Shown one piece after another: positions 16,639-24,455 of a DNA stretch of 39,334 nucleotides. A model generated the notes under the pieces. The model worked only from the letters and a program-made list of their open reading frames with translations, did not search any database and was not told the origin of the DNA. The stretch comes from Alistipes sp. (GTDB lineage Bacteria > Bacteroidota > Bacteroidia > Bacteroidales > Rikenellaceae). How positions within the stretch are numbered: the first letter of the stretch is position 1; each line of letters opens with the position of its first letter. Both the position numbers and the translations under genes were made by a program. The DNA lies in contig JAGBCY010000016.1 of assembly GCA_017937765.1 (NCBI GenBank), positions 1 through 39,334 of the forward strand, given 5' to 3'.

Positions 16639-16646
16639 CAAAAATA
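16639..16646 (-). promoter_or_regulatory. -7 element for trpS
   Basis: TATTTTTG on the minus strand fits TAnnTTTG and is 64 nt ahead of the trpS ATG. The -33 box is not clear. The region is AT-rich and shared with the oxyR promoter on the other strand. Confidence 0.45.
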
Positions 16647-16699
16647 ACAAAAATTTGTTGAGTTGCATAGAAAATATTGTGAAATATAGATTTTTTTTA

Positions 16700-16707
16700 T
16701 AACTTTG
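16700..16707 (+). promoter_or_regulatory. -7 element for oxyR
   Basis: TAACTTTG fits TAnnTTTG, preceded by a T-run and 31 nt ahead of the oxyR ATG. Because OxyR often regulates its own gene, the trpS-oxyR gap is the place to expect an OxyR site; none can be identified by eye. Confidence 0.55.
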
Positions 16708-16738
16708 TACGTGGCAAACAAATAAACCTTATAGGCGT

Positions 16739-17638
16739 ATGACAATAATTCAACTTGAATATCTGATGGCCGTGGCCAATTGTGGTAGTTTTTCTGTGGC
16801 TGCGGAGCACTGCTTCGTCACCCAGCCGTCGCTCTCGATGCAGATTAAGGCTCTCGAGGAGGAGCTCGGTGCTGTGCTGCTCGACCGCACGAAGAAACCC
16901 ATCATACCTACCGCCGTGGGAGAGATTGTTTTGGAGCAGGTGCGTGAGACGTTGCGCTCCTATAACCATATCCGCGAGTCGGTCGCCGAGATGCGTGGCG
17001 AGACCGCTGGAAAAATGCGTCTCGGTGTAATTCCTACAATCGCTCCATACCTCCTTCATAAGTTCATTCCGACCTTCGTCAAGGACTATCCGAAGGTGGA
17101 GCTCGAGATCCACGAAATGGTCACCGCCGACATCATAGAATCGCTCAAGCGCGACTATATTGATGCCGCCCTTGTGGCCAGCGGAACCTGCGGTGAGGGC
17201 ATCACCGAACACGACCTTTTCAGCGACCATTTCTATGCCTATGTTTCACCGTCGCACCCACTGTTCGAACGCTCGAATATACGCATCGAGGATATAGATT
17301 TCAAGGACCTAATACTCTTGAGCAGAGGCAATTGTATGCGTGATCAGATCTTCGAGCTGTGTCAGGCTGCACACGACATCCCGTCGCACTTCTACTTCGA
17401 GTCTGGCTCGCTTGATACGCTTATGCGAATGGTCGATTGTACCTCTTGTATGACCGTCATTCCCGAGATGGCTCTCGAGTTCATTCCACTCTCTCGTCGT
17501 AACCGTGTAAAGACTATTGCAAAGGGTGCTACTTCACGTCGTGTAGCCCTTGCCGTTAGTCGTACTTATGTCAAGCAGTCGATAGTGGAAGCATTGCGCA
17601 AAACTATTCTAAATTGCGTCAACCAAGACAAAGTGTAA
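16739..17638 (+). CDS. oxyR: Hydrogen-peroxide sensor OxyR (LysR family)
   Basis: A LysR-type regulator of 299 residues that activates peroxide-defence genes when its cysteines form a disulfide. The winged helix-turn-helix occupies residues ~1-60 (SFSVAAEHCFVTQPSLSMQI). The regulatory domain carries C199 and C208 in RGNCMRDQIFELC, the same numbers and nine-residue spacing as the redox pair of E. coli OxyR. That separates it from other LysR proteins. It is a single gene with its own -7 box, divergent from trpS. Instead of a simple terminator it is followed by a 103-nt nested hairpin (17650-17752). Confidence 0.95.
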   Translation: MTIIQLEYLMAVANCGSFSVAAEHCFVTQPSLSMQIKALEEELGAVLLDRTKKPIIPTAVGEIVLEQVRETLRSYNHIRESVAEMRGETAGKMRLGVIPTIAPYLLHKFIPTFVKDYPKVELEIHEMVTADIIESLKRDYIDAALVASGTCGEGITEHDLFSDHFYAYVSPSHPLFERSNIRIEDIDFKDLILLSRGNCMRDQIFELCQAAHDIPSHFYFESGSLDTLMRMVDCTSCMTVIPEMALEFIPLSRRNRVKTIAKGATSRRVALAVSRTYVKQSIVEALRKTILNCVNQDKV

Positions 17639-17649
17639 TTTCTTGTGAT

Positions 17650-17752
17650 AAGGGGCCTAATTTGGCTCCTCAATCCAAAGAGCGAATGGGAAATACGCGC
17701 AAAGTATGTCCCATCCGCTCTTTCTCTTTATCGGCACCAAATTAGGCCCCTT
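17650..17752. other. 103-nt nested hairpin downstream of oxyR
   Basis: Outer arms 17650-17665 and 17737-17752 are 16-bp perfect complements (aaggggcctaatttgg). Inside, 17677-17691 pairs with 17709-17723 over 15 bp with one mismatch, and the innermost atac/gtat (17693-17696 with 17704-17707) closes a 7-nt loop. No T-run follows on either strand. It may be the 3' end of the oxyR mRNA, a processed small RNA, or a MITE-like element with terminal inverted repeats. The structure is clear; the role is not. Confidence 0.75.
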
Positions 17753-17804
17753 CTCGCAAATAATTAGGTGTGCTATCCCTAACGTTATGTCGCCAGTCAG
17801 AATT

Positions 17805-17832
17805 ATTGCTCATTACTCGCTACCAATTGCTA
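17805..17832. repeat. Heptamer-period tandem repeat (ATTRCTM family), locus 1
   Basis: Four 7-nt units: attgctc, attactc, gctacca, attgcta. The same degenerate unit recurs at 23827-23893, 26310-26340 and, inverted, at 31864-31880. Confidence 0.6.
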
Positions 17833-17844
17833 ATCCCTAAAGTC

Positions 17845-17873
17845 TGTCATTCTGAGCGAAGGCGAAGAATCTC
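17845..17873. repeat. Dispersed intergenic repeat of the 'GTCATTCTGAGCGAAG' type
   Basis: The string gtcattctgagcgaag followed by gcgaagaatctc matches a motif I know from memory as recurring between genes in Bacteroidetes and other phyla. Its origin and function are unsettled. No open frame or mobility gene accompanies it. Confidence 0.55.
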
Positions 17874-17985
17874 ACGGTGTGCACGACATTGCAATGTCCT
17901 GCGCGATTGTTGCTCAGCCTTTGGCTGCACGAATCGTGTAGCGAGGTTACGCGTTACGCGACCAACTACTCGTTTGTTTGCTCGA
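17874..17985. other. Structured non-coding stretch between oxyR and rsfS
   Basis: Several palindromes follow each other: gacattgcaatgtc, cgatt...aatcg enclosing cagcc-ttt-ggctg, and cgcg-tta-cgcg. A short open frame crosses here (17770-17988), but its product (rich in R, C and S) resembles no protein. I regard the region as the rest of the repeat element at 17845, not as a gene. Confidence 0.4.
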
Positions 17986-18035
17986 TAATTTGTCCTTTGT
18001 GCTGAAATGTTGTTGCTTATTTCACATTTTTTGCT

Positions 18036-18043
18036 TATATTTG
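18036..18043 (+). promoter_or_regulatory. -7 element of the rsfS-ftsH-cdsA-psd operon
   Basis: TATATTTG matches TAnnTTTG. The predicted start near 18050 leaves a ~90-nt leader. It contains a hairpin gagag-ttttaa-ctctc (18078-18093), extendable by gtgc/gcac (18062-18065 with 18094-18097), then a short T-run (gctttt). The leader could tune expression, but no known riboswitch is recognisable. Confidence 0.55.
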
Positions 18044-18139
18044 CAAGAATTTAGAATGTGCGTGCGTTAACCCACTTGAGAGTTTTAACTCTCGCACGTC
18101 GCTTTTGTAAAATAAATTGTTGATATCAAATTAGTTACT

Positions 18140-18499
18140 ATGGAAAATTTGGAGAAGTTGATTAACACGATAGTGGAGGCTATGGATGATAAGAAGGCGC
18201 AGGGTATTGTATCGCTCGATTTGTCGGGCTTCGATGGCGCGATATGCTCTCACTTTGTGGTTTGTCACGCCGACTCTACGACACAGGTAGATGCCATCTC
18301 GCAGAGTATTGAGGATAAGGTGTTCGAGGTTATGGGTGAGTGGCCCGCACGCGTCGAGGGCCGTCAGAACTCGTTTTGGGTGGCAATGGACTATACCGAT
18401 GTCATTGTTCACATCTTCCAGACCGAGCTTCGCGACTTCTATCGTATCGAGGAGCTCTGGGCTGATGCGCCTATGAAGCGTTATGAGTTTGGTGAGTAG
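18140..18499 (+). CDS. rsfS: Ribosome silencing factor RsfS (Iojap family)
   Basis: Binds L14 on the large ribosomal subunit and blocks subunit joining when nutrients are scarce. The 119-residue protein covers the whole DUF143 domain: IVEAMDDKKAQGIVSLDLSG at the start, 'SHFVVCHADSTTQVDAISQSIED' (family motif for the sheet and helix), and the C-terminal 'WVAMDYTDVIVHIFQTELRDFYRIEELWADAP'. It is first in an operon with ftsH (32 nt later), an arrangement common in Bacteroidetes. The ATG is preceded by a ~90-nt leader from the TATATTTG promoter. Confidence 0.95.
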   Translation: MENLEKLINTIVEAMDDKKAQGIVSLDLSGFDGAICSHFVVCHADSTTQVDAISQSIEDKVFEVMGEWPARVEGRQNSFWVAMDYTDVIVHIFQTELRDFYRIEELWADAPMKRYEFGE

Positions 18500-18531
18500 T
18501 TACGTATTTTGTGATTTTGGAGTATTGATTT

Positions 18532-20565
18532 ATGGCAAATAAAGCTAATCAGCCAGTGATGCGCCCGCGCTTCAACTTTATGTGGTTCTGGGCGGTGGTG
18601 GCCATCGTGATTATTAGCTACTCGATGTTTGGAAGCTCCGAGGAGCGACCCATCGAGGGTGATTGGAATATGGTCGACGAGCTTGTCGAGGGTGGCTATG
18701 TGGAGCGCATCGAGGTGATGGATAGGGAGAAGGCGAGCATCTATATCCACGCTGAGGCTATCGACTCGTTGGCTCAGGACGAGCGTTTCAAGCGTATGCC
18801 TAAGACGGGTGTGCAGGTGGTATTCAACACGGGTGGCGACGTGCAGTATTTCGCCGAGCGTATCGCCGCAGCAGAGGCTAAGGCGGCGGAGCTGGCTGCC
18901 GAGTCGGGCACGGATGTCGAGGCTGTCGTTGTTAAGTATAACCGCACGGAGCAGGGATGGGTGGACTACCTCTTTGAGTTCCTACCCTGGATTCTTATCA
19001 TCGTCGTTTGGATCTTCATTATGCGCTCTATGACGCGTAGTGCTGGTGGCGGCGGCGGTGGCATTATGAATGTCGGCAAGGCGCGTGCTCAGATGTCGGA
19101 TAGGAACTCTAAGGAGCGCATCACGTTCAAGGATGTTGCAGGCTTGGAGGAGGCGAAGGTCGAGATTATGGAGATTGTCGACTTCCTCAAGCACGCCGAT
19201 AAGTATAAGGCTCTGGGAGCCAAGATTCCTAAGGGCGCACTTTTGGCAGGCCCTCCGGGAACGGGTAAGACGCTCTTGGCTAAGGCCGTAGCGGGCGAGG
19301 CAAATGTCCCGTTCCTCTCGATTTCGGGTTCTGACTTTGTGGAGATGTTTGTGGGTGTGGGTGCTTCGCGTGTCCGTGACCTCTTCGAACAGGCTAAGAA
19401 GGTGGCACCCTGTATCGTCTTTATCGACGAGATCGACGCCATCGGCCGTGCTCGTGGCAAGAACTCGGGATTCTCGGGCAACGACGAGCGAGAGAATACA
19501 CTGAACCAGCTCCTCACGGAGATGGACGGCTTCCAGACAAATGCGGGAGTCATTGTCCTTGCGGCGACCAACCGTGTCGATATCTTGGATAAGGCCCTTA
19601 TGCGTGCCGGCCGTTTCGACCGCCAGATCGAGGTAGGCTTGCCCGACGTCAAGGAGCGCAAGGCTATCTTCGATGTGCACCTGCGTAAGTTGAAGCTCGA
19701 CTCGAAGCTCGACAGGGAGTTCCTCGCTAAGCAGACCCCCGGTTTTGCGGGTGCCGATATCGCTAACGTATGTAACGAGGCGGCCCTCATCGCAGCGCGC
19801 CACGGTAAGGATTGTGTCACCGAGGCCGACTTCCTCGCCGCTATCGACCGTATCGTCGGCGGCTTGGAGCGCAGAAATATGCCTATGACCGATAAGGAGC
19901 GTCACGCTACGGCCATCCACGAGATAGGCCACGCCACGGTTATGTGGCGATTGAAGCATTGCGATCCGGTGCTTAAGATTACGATTATCCCGCGCGGTCG
20001 TTCGCTCGGAGCTACGTGGTATCTACCCGAGGAGAGGGTCAACTACAACATCGACCACTTCGTACATAAGATGGCGGGCCTTGTTGCTGGCCGCGTTGCC
20101 GAGCAGCAGCTCTTGGGCATAACGAGCACGGGTGCCCTCAATGACCTCGAGCGCACGAGCAAGATGGCATACTCGATGGTTGCCTACTACGGTATGAGCC
20201 CGAAGGTCGGAAACGTCAGCTTCTTCGATGCTCAGGGTCAGCGCGATATGTTCACAAAGCCTTTCTCGGAGCGTACGGCTGAGCTTATCGACGAGGAGGT
20301 TCGCCGACTTGTTGATGAGGCTGTGGCTATGGCTCGCGAGATTGTCGAGGCGGAGCGCGAGAATATCGAGCGTCTTGCCGGGGTGCTTATCCAGAAGGAG
20401 ACGATCTTCTCGGAGGATATCGAGGAGGTGCTTGGCAAGAGTGCCCAGCAGATCGAAAAGGAGATGTTGGAGGCTACCACAGCGGTCGATGCAACGGATG
20501 AGGGTAAGGCTGATGGCGGTGTAACCTACGTTATCGAGCCATCTGCTGATACTACTAACGAGTAA
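18532..20565 (+). CDS. ftsH: ATP-dependent zinc metalloprotease FtsH
   Basis: A membrane-bound AAA+ protease that degrades misfolded membrane proteins and short-lived regulators. It has 677 residues. Two transmembrane helices (~15-34 and ~151-165) flank a periplasmic domain. The AAA module has Walker A GPPGTGKT (240-247), Walker B VFIDEID (296-302) and the second region of homology with [12 protein letters not shown]. The protease zinc site is HEIGH (463-467), with D538 in GALNDLE as the third ligand. The C-terminal tail is acidic. It is in the operon rsfS-ftsH-cdsA-psd; CdsA follows after 11 nt, linking proteolysis with phospholipid synthesis. Confidence 0.98.
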   Translation: MANKANQPVMRPRFNFMWFWAVVAIVIISYSMFGSSEERPIEGDWNMVDELVEGGYVERIEVMDREKASIYIHAEAIDSLAQDERFKRMPKTGVQVVFNTGGDVQYFAERIAAAEAKAAELAAESGTDVEAVVVKYNRTEQGWVDYLFEFLPWILIIVVWIFIMRSMTRSAGGGGGGIMNVGKARAQMSDRNSKERITFKDVAGLEEAKVEIMEIVDFLKHADKYKALGAKIPKGALLAGPPGTGKTLLAKAVAGEANVPFLSISGSDFVEMFVGVGASRVRDLFEQAKKVAPCIVFIDEIDAIGRARGKNSGFSGNDERENTLNQLLTEMDGFQTNAGVIVLAATNRVDILDKALMRAGRFDRQIEVGLPDVKERKAIFDVHLRKLKLDSKLDREFLAKQTPGFAGADIANVCNEAALIAARHGKDCVTEADFLAAIDRIVGGLERRNMPMTDKERHATAIHEIGHATVMWRLKHCDPVLKITIIPRGRSLGATWYLPEERVNYNIDHFVHKMAGLVAGRVAEQQLLGITSTGALNDLERTSKMAYSMVAYYGMSPKVGNVSFFDAQGQRDMFTKPFSERTAELIDEEVRRLVDEAVAMAREIVEAERENIERLAGVLIQKETIFSEDIEEVLGKSAQQIEKEMLEATTAVDATDEGKADGGVTYVIEPSADTTNE

Positions 20566-20576
20566 ATATTGGTTTT

Positions 20577-21437
20577 ATGAGTGATAAGCTGAAGAACTTT
20601 ATAGTGCGCACGCTTAGCGGTGTGGTACTCCTCGTTGTGGTACTTGGGGCCGCCGCGGGCTTCTTTACCTATGCGTTGCTGTTACAGTTTATAGTAGTTG
20701 GTGGCATGTGGGAGTTCTACAAGATAGCTGAGGCTACCGATGCCAGACCACGTAAGATTGTCGGCATAGCTGCGGGTGTAGCACTCTTTGCTACGGCGTT
20801 CTTTGCTACACAGCAGTTTGCGGGCATCGCCGATGTTGCGAGCGAAACAATTATCAGCTTCGTTCTCTTTATCCTGCTCCTACCTGCAATATTTGCGGTG
20901 GAGCTATTCTCCGTTACGGAGCATCCGCTTAAGAATATTGCCTCGACGATGCTTGGTGTGGTATATGTGGCACTGCCACTCGCCATTATGCTCGTCATCC
21001 CCTTTATGCTATCGGGTGGCGAGTGGTCGCCCTGGTGCTTCCTCTTCTACCTCTTCATTGTATGGGGTAACGATGTCTTTGCCTACCTCGTAGGCATCAC
21101 GCTCGGCCGCCATAGACTCTGCGAGCGTATCTCGCCAAAGAAGTCGTGGGAGGGATTCTTCGGCGGCGTTGCGGGAGCTTTGGCTGTTGGTGCTGTTGCG
21201 GCGTGGATGCTCGATGCGAACTATGCGATGTGGATAGGCCTTGCGGCCGTTGTCGCCATCGCCTCGGTCGTTGGCGATCTTGTGGAGTCGATGTTTAAGC
21301 GAGAGGCGGGCATCAAGGACTCGGGCAATATCCTCCCGGGTCACGGTGGCGTGCTCGACAGGTTCGATGCGCTCATCTATTCCGCCCCCTTTGCTCTGGT
21401 TTACCTCATTGTGTGGGAGCTTGTTAATATGCTATAA
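20577..21437 (+). CDS. cdsA: Phosphatidate cytidylyltransferase
   Basis: Makes CDP-diacylglycerol from phosphatidic acid and CTP, the branch point of phospholipid synthesis, in the inner membrane. The 286-residue protein has about eight hydrophobic helices. The family signature is intact near the C-terminus: SMFKREAGIKDSGNILPGHG followed by GVLDR. 'SPKKSWEGFFGG' is the other conserved loop. The ATG is 11 nt after ftsH, and the gene is followed 21 nt later by psd, which acts two steps downstream on the phosphatidylserine made from its product. A phosphatidylserine synthase is not in the window. Confidence 0.96.
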   Translation: MSDKLKNFIVRTLSGVVLLVVVLGAAAGFFTYALLLQFIVVGGMWEFYKIAEATDARPRKIVGIAAGVALFATAFFATQQFAGIADVASETIISFVLFILLLPAIFAVELFSVTEHPLKNIASTMLGVVYVALPLAIMLVIPFMLSGGEWSPWCFLFYLFIVWGNDVFAYLVGITLGRHRLCERISPKKSWEGFFGGVAGALAVGAVAAWMLDANYAMWIGLAAVVAIASVVGDLVESMFKREAGIKDSGNILPGHGGVLDRFDALIYSAPFALVYLIVWELVNML

Positions 21438-21458
21438 CCTAACCTAAACCTATACATT

Positions 21459-22133
21459 ATGAAGATTAATAAAGAGGGTTACGTGATAATCGGAACTACG
21501 GGACTTATATGTCTCGCTATTTGGTTGCTGGTCTACTTCTTCATCGAGACTGAAGGAGCTTGGGACTGGTTTATGGCGGGCTTCCTTGTAGTGTTCTGGT
21601 TCTTCGTAGCTGCCTTCTTTCGCGAGCCGCGCCGTGTACAGATCCACGACGACGAGCTGGTGTTCTCGCCCTGCGATGGCCGTGTCGTTGTCACGGAGGT
21701 GGTGCACGAAAAGGAGCATATCGACTGCGAGATGATGCAGATCTCGATATTTATGTCGGTTACGAATGTGCATATGAACTGGCTGCCCGTGGGTGGCGAG
21801 GTGGAGTATACGAAGCACCACCACGGCCGCTTCCTTGTGGCCTGGCACCCGAAGTCGTCGACGGAGAATGAGCGTGTGACTACTGTCGTGCGCCTCAATG
21901 ATGGACGTAAGGTGCTTATGCGCCAGATTGCGGGCTTCGTGGCTCGTCGTATCGTTAACTACGTGAAGCCGGGTAAGAAGGTCGAGCAGAATAGTGTCCT
22001 CGGCTTTATTAAGTTCGGCTCGCGCGTTGACATCCTTATCCCTAAGGATTCGGAGCTCTTCGTCGAGATCGGCGACCCCGTTATCGGCTCGCAGACCCCC
22101 ATCGCCCGTATCCGCAGAGGATTGCACAGTTAA
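21459..22133 (+). CDS. psd: Phosphatidylserine decarboxylase, short (archaeal-type) form
   Basis: Converts phosphatidylserine to phosphatidylethanolamine, using a pyruvoyl group made by self-cleavage. The 224-residue length identifies the short form. The cleavage site is FGSR (186-189), so S188 should become the pyruvoyl residue. Membrane helices lie at ~9-29 and ~36-53. Conserved stretches include 'FSPCDGRVVV', 'ISIFMSVTNVHMNW' and 'QIAGFVARRIV'. It follows cdsA in the operon, so consecutive phospholipid steps are coexpressed. Between psd and the next gene lies a 103-nt gap containing gattgag repeats. Confidence 0.95.
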   Translation: MKINKEGYVIIGTTGLICLAIWLLVYFFIETEGAWDWFMAGFLVVFWFFVAAFFREPRRVQIHDDELVFSPCDGRVVVTEVVHEKEHIDCEMMQISIFMSVTNVHMNWLPVGGEVEYTKHHHGRFLVAWHPKSSTENERVTTVVRLNDGRKVLMRQIAGFVARRIVNYVKPGKKVEQNSVLGFIKFGSRVDILIPKDSELFVEIGDPVIGSQTPIARIRRGLHS

Positions 22134-22170
22134 TGTGCGGCGTGCAGCGTTGAGAGGCTGATAATCGAGG

Positions 22171-22184
22171 GATTGAGGATTGAG
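22171..22184. repeat. Heptamer direct repeat between psd and the permease gene
   Basis: Two exact gattgag units in tandem, followed by further gatt-rich degenerate copies. The period (7 nt) matches the ATTRCTM repeats elsewhere in the window, but the unit sequence differs. Confidence 0.4.
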
Positions 22185-22236
22185 AGATTTAGGATTAAGG
22201 TGCTGCTGGATAGTTAATAATAAGATAAGCAGAGGA

Positions 22237-23331
22237 ATGACAGTTGAGAAGATAATCAAGAGTGTTGCGACGCTTGCCGTCATTGCGGCGGTGCTGTGTG
22301 CTATGGGTTACCTGTGGCAGGTGGTACTCTATGTTGTCGTTGCCGCGGTGCTTGCCATCGTGGGCCGACCTCTTGTGAGACGACTCCTCGGCGTGCGTAT
22401 CTTCGATCGTTCGATGTCGCGCTCGTGGGCTGCTGCCATCACGCTCCTCTCGATGTGGATTATCTTTGGCGGACTATGCACACTCTTTATCCCGCTAATC
22501 TTTGGCAAGGTCAACGAGTTGGCTATGGTCGAGTGGGAGAGTGTCACGGCCGTTGTCGAAGGCTCGCTCGAGGACTTCGAGGCTATGATCGAGGGGCTGC
22601 TTGCTGTCGATGTTACCGATATCGGCCTCACGTTCAAGCGTTTCGTGCTCGGCTTCGTTGATGTTGACTATGTCAAGACCTTTGCGAGCGTGGTGTCGAT
22701 GATGACGTCTGCGGCTATTGCCTTCTTCTCAATATCGTTTATCACGTTCTACTTCCTCAAGGAGGATGGTCTGTTTTATAGCCTTGTCGCGCTCTTCTTC
22801 CCCGATCGCTACCGCCAAAATGTTTATAACGCGCTGAACTCCATCACGGCACTTCTGTCGCGTTACTTCGGTGGCCTTATGGTCGAGAGTCTTTCGCTTA
22901 TGGTGATCATCTCGCTCGTGATGCTTATCTTCGGTATGAGGGGTGGAGACGCGCTGATTGTGGGACTGATTATGGGCGTTATGAATGTTATCCCGTATGC
23001 CGGTCCTGTTATGGGATGCCTACTGTCGGTGTGTGTCGGCGTGCTTACGCCCATCGACGGCAATGTGGTACACACGGCGGTTGTCATCGTCGCAACCATC
23101 GTTGTTGTTAAGATTATCGACGATTTTGTAATACAACCAACGCTCTACTCCGAGCGTGTCCAGGCGCATCCTTTAGAGGTGTTCCTCGTGATACTCATCG
23201 CTGGCTACGTGGCCGGCATTTGGGGTATGTTGCTTGCTATACCTCTATATACAGTCGTGCGTGTGCTTGCGCGCGAGTTCTTCTCGGAGTACAGCTTAGT
23301 GAGAAAACTAACGAGTCAGATGACCAAGTAA
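22237..23331 (+). CDS. AI-2E family permease-type membrane protein
   Basis: A member of the AI-2E transporter family (PF01594), a group that includes autoinducer-2 exporters and sodium/proton antiporters; the substrate cannot be assigned. The frame opens at 22180, but I start at the ATG at 22237 (MTVEKIIKSVATLAVIAAVL), because the first 19 residues of the longer frame are unlike the family and run through repeat DNA. That gives 364 residues and about eight membrane helices. The conserved region 'GLIMGVMNVIPYAGPVMG' and the C-terminal 'DDFVIQPTLYSERVQAHPLEVFL' are typical. It is part of the plus-strand operon, in frame with the next gene. Confidence 0.88.
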   Translation: MTVEKIIKSVATLAVIAAVLCAMGYLWQVVLYVVVAAVLAIVGRPLVRRLLGVRIFDRSMSRSWAAAITLLSMWIIFGGLCTLFIPLIFGKVNELAMVEWESVTAVVEGSLEDFEAMIEGLLAVDVTDIGLTFKRFVLGFVDVDYVKTFASVVSMMTSAAIAFFSISFITFYFLKEDGLFYSLVALFFPDRYRQNVYNALNSITALLSRYFGGLMVESLSLMVIISLVMLIFGMRGGDALIVGLIMGVMNVIPYAGPVMGCLLSVCVGVLTPIDGNVVHTAVVIVATIVVVKIIDDFVIQPTLYSERVQAHPLEVFLVILIAGYVAGIWGMLLAIPLYTVVRVLAREFFSEYSLVRKLTSQMTK

Positions 23332-23337
23332 TGGCCT

Positions 23338-23691
23338 ATGATAGATGTTGAAGCAGAGGTTATCCACGGCCGTAAGATAGGCCGCGCCTTAGGCTTTCCT
23401 ACGGCAAATATGACCCTTGAGGGTTACGATGATATTGAGCGCGGTGTCTACCGCTCGGAGGTGACGATTGATGGCGTACGTTATCGGGCTATGTCGAACG
23501 TCGGCATTCGTCCCTCGGTAGGAGGCAAGGAGTTGCTTTTGGAGACCCACGTCATTGACTTCGCGGGTGACCTATACGGCCGCCGCCTGCGTGTCACGCT
23601 TATGGAGAAGATTCGCGACGAGAAACGTTTCTCATCTATTAGCGACCTCAAGGACCAGCTTATGCGCGACTACAACCTCATCCGCGGGTAG
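23338..23691 (+). CDS. Stand-alone riboflavin kinase domain
   Basis: Phosphorylates riboflavin to FMN. The 117 residues match only the C-terminal kinase half of bifunctional RibF: GRALGFPTANMTLEG (ATP/riboflavin binding), GVYRSEVTIDG, NVGIRPSVGG, LLLETHVIDFAGDLYGRRL and the 'IRDEKRFSSISDLKDQ' C-terminal helix. The N-terminal FAD synthetase domain (~180 residues) is missing and no remnant of it is seen upstream. The ATG is two codons after the stop of the permease gene and in the same frame, so the stop alone separates them. A full RibF or separate FAD synthetase is presumably elsewhere. Confidence 0.9.
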   Translation: MIDVEAEVIHGRKIGRALGFPTANMTLEGYDDIERGVYRSEVTIDGVRYRAMSNVGIRPSVGGKELLLETHVIDFAGDLYGRRLRVTLMEKIRDEKRFSSISDLKDQLMRDYNLIRG

Positions 23692-23712
23692 GTGCGTATC
23701 GCTTTAATACTT

Positions 23713-23749
23713 CTCCTCGCAACATCGCTTGCGGGGAGTGTTTGTTCTT
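23713..23749 (+). terminator. Terminator of the rsfS-to-riboflavin-kinase operon
   Basis: A 10-bp stem ctcctcgcaa/ttgcggggag (23713-23722 with 23729-23738, one wobble pair, loop catcgc) is followed by tttgttctt. It is the first good terminator after rsfS, supporting a six-gene transcript. Confidence 0.7.
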
Positions 23750-23826
23750 GTAAACTACGCTTAAATAGGTGCTTCGGTCGAGAGAGCTGCCTACTATCTT
23801 ATAAGGCCGCCACGCAAGAAAAAATA

Positions 23827-23893
23827 ATTACTCATTACTAATTGCTCATTGCTCATTGCTCATTACTCATTACTCACTACTCATTGCTAATTA
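23827..23893. repeat. Heptamer-period tandem repeat (ATTRCTM), locus 2, nine units
   Basis: The sequence reads as consecutive 7-nt units attactc, attacta, attgctc three times, attactc twice, actactc, attgcta and a partial attag. The array runs into the TTA that is the ubiX stop codon on the minus strand (23891-23893). No spacer is present, so it is not a CRISPR array. Confidence 0.85.
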
Positions 23894-24454
23894 GAATTCC
23901 TCTTGCTTCTCGCCCCAGCGTGGATATTCGACTTTGAGGCCGAGCATCTCAAGAGCGCGGGTTGTGATGCCGAGGCAGAGAGTCTCGATGTCCGTCGGGC
24001 GGAAATAGAAGGCCGGTGAGGCGGGGAGGATGATGGCTCCAGCCTCGGTGAGCGTAGTCATATTGCGGAGGTGAATGAGTGAGTAGGGTGCCTCGCGGAC
24101 AACCATAACCAGCGGGCGTCGCTCTTTGAGCATCACATCGGCAGCGCGCTCGATAAGCGTGCGCGACACTCCCGAGGCGATGCGGCCTATGGTACCCATC
24201 GAGGCGGGCACTACGATCATTGCATCCCAGCGCGCCGAGCCACTCGCTGCCGACGACCACATATCGTCGTTCGAGAAGCGTGTGATCTTCTCGTCTTCGG
24301 GCAAGGCCTCACCCTCGGCCGTGATGACATCGGCGGCGTGGTCGCTAAGGATTAGGCCCACGCTTGCTACCTGCTCACTTGCACAAAGCAACTGCAACGT
24401 CTGGCGGGCATAGATGGCACCGCTGGCTCCGGTTATGGCAACGAGGATATTCAT
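23891..24454 (-). CDS. ubiX: Flavin prenyltransferase UbiX
   Basis: Joins a dimethylallyl group to FMN to make the prenylated flavin used by UbiD decarboxylases. It has 187 residues, the usual length. The N-terminus MNILVAITGASGAIYARQTL is the FMN-binding phosphate loop, and 'VVPASMGTIGRIASGVSRTLIERAADVMLKE' and 'REAPYSLIHLRNM' are the other conserved stretches. No ubiD lies nearby. It follows the deacetylase gene by one base and is probably cotranscribed with it. Its stop codon is formed by the end of a heptamer repeat array. Confidence 0.95.
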   Translation of the reverse strand: MNILVAITGASGAIYARQTLQLLCASEQVASVGLILSDHAADVITAEGEALPEDEKITRFSNDDMWSSAASGSARWDAMIVVPASMGTIGRIASGVSRTLIERAADVMLKERRPLVMVVREAPYSLIHLRNMTTLTEAGAIILPASPAFYFRPTDIETLCLGITTRALEMLGLKVEYPRWGEKQEEF

Positions 24455-24455
24455 T

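Noticed and set aside
17770-17988. 72-codon frame in the oxyR-rsfS gap
   Set aside because: It translates the dispersed repeat and palindromes; no protein-like composition and no promoter.
23827-23893. CRISPR array
   Set aside because: Units are 7 nt with no spacers, and no cas gene is present; it is a simple tandem repeat.
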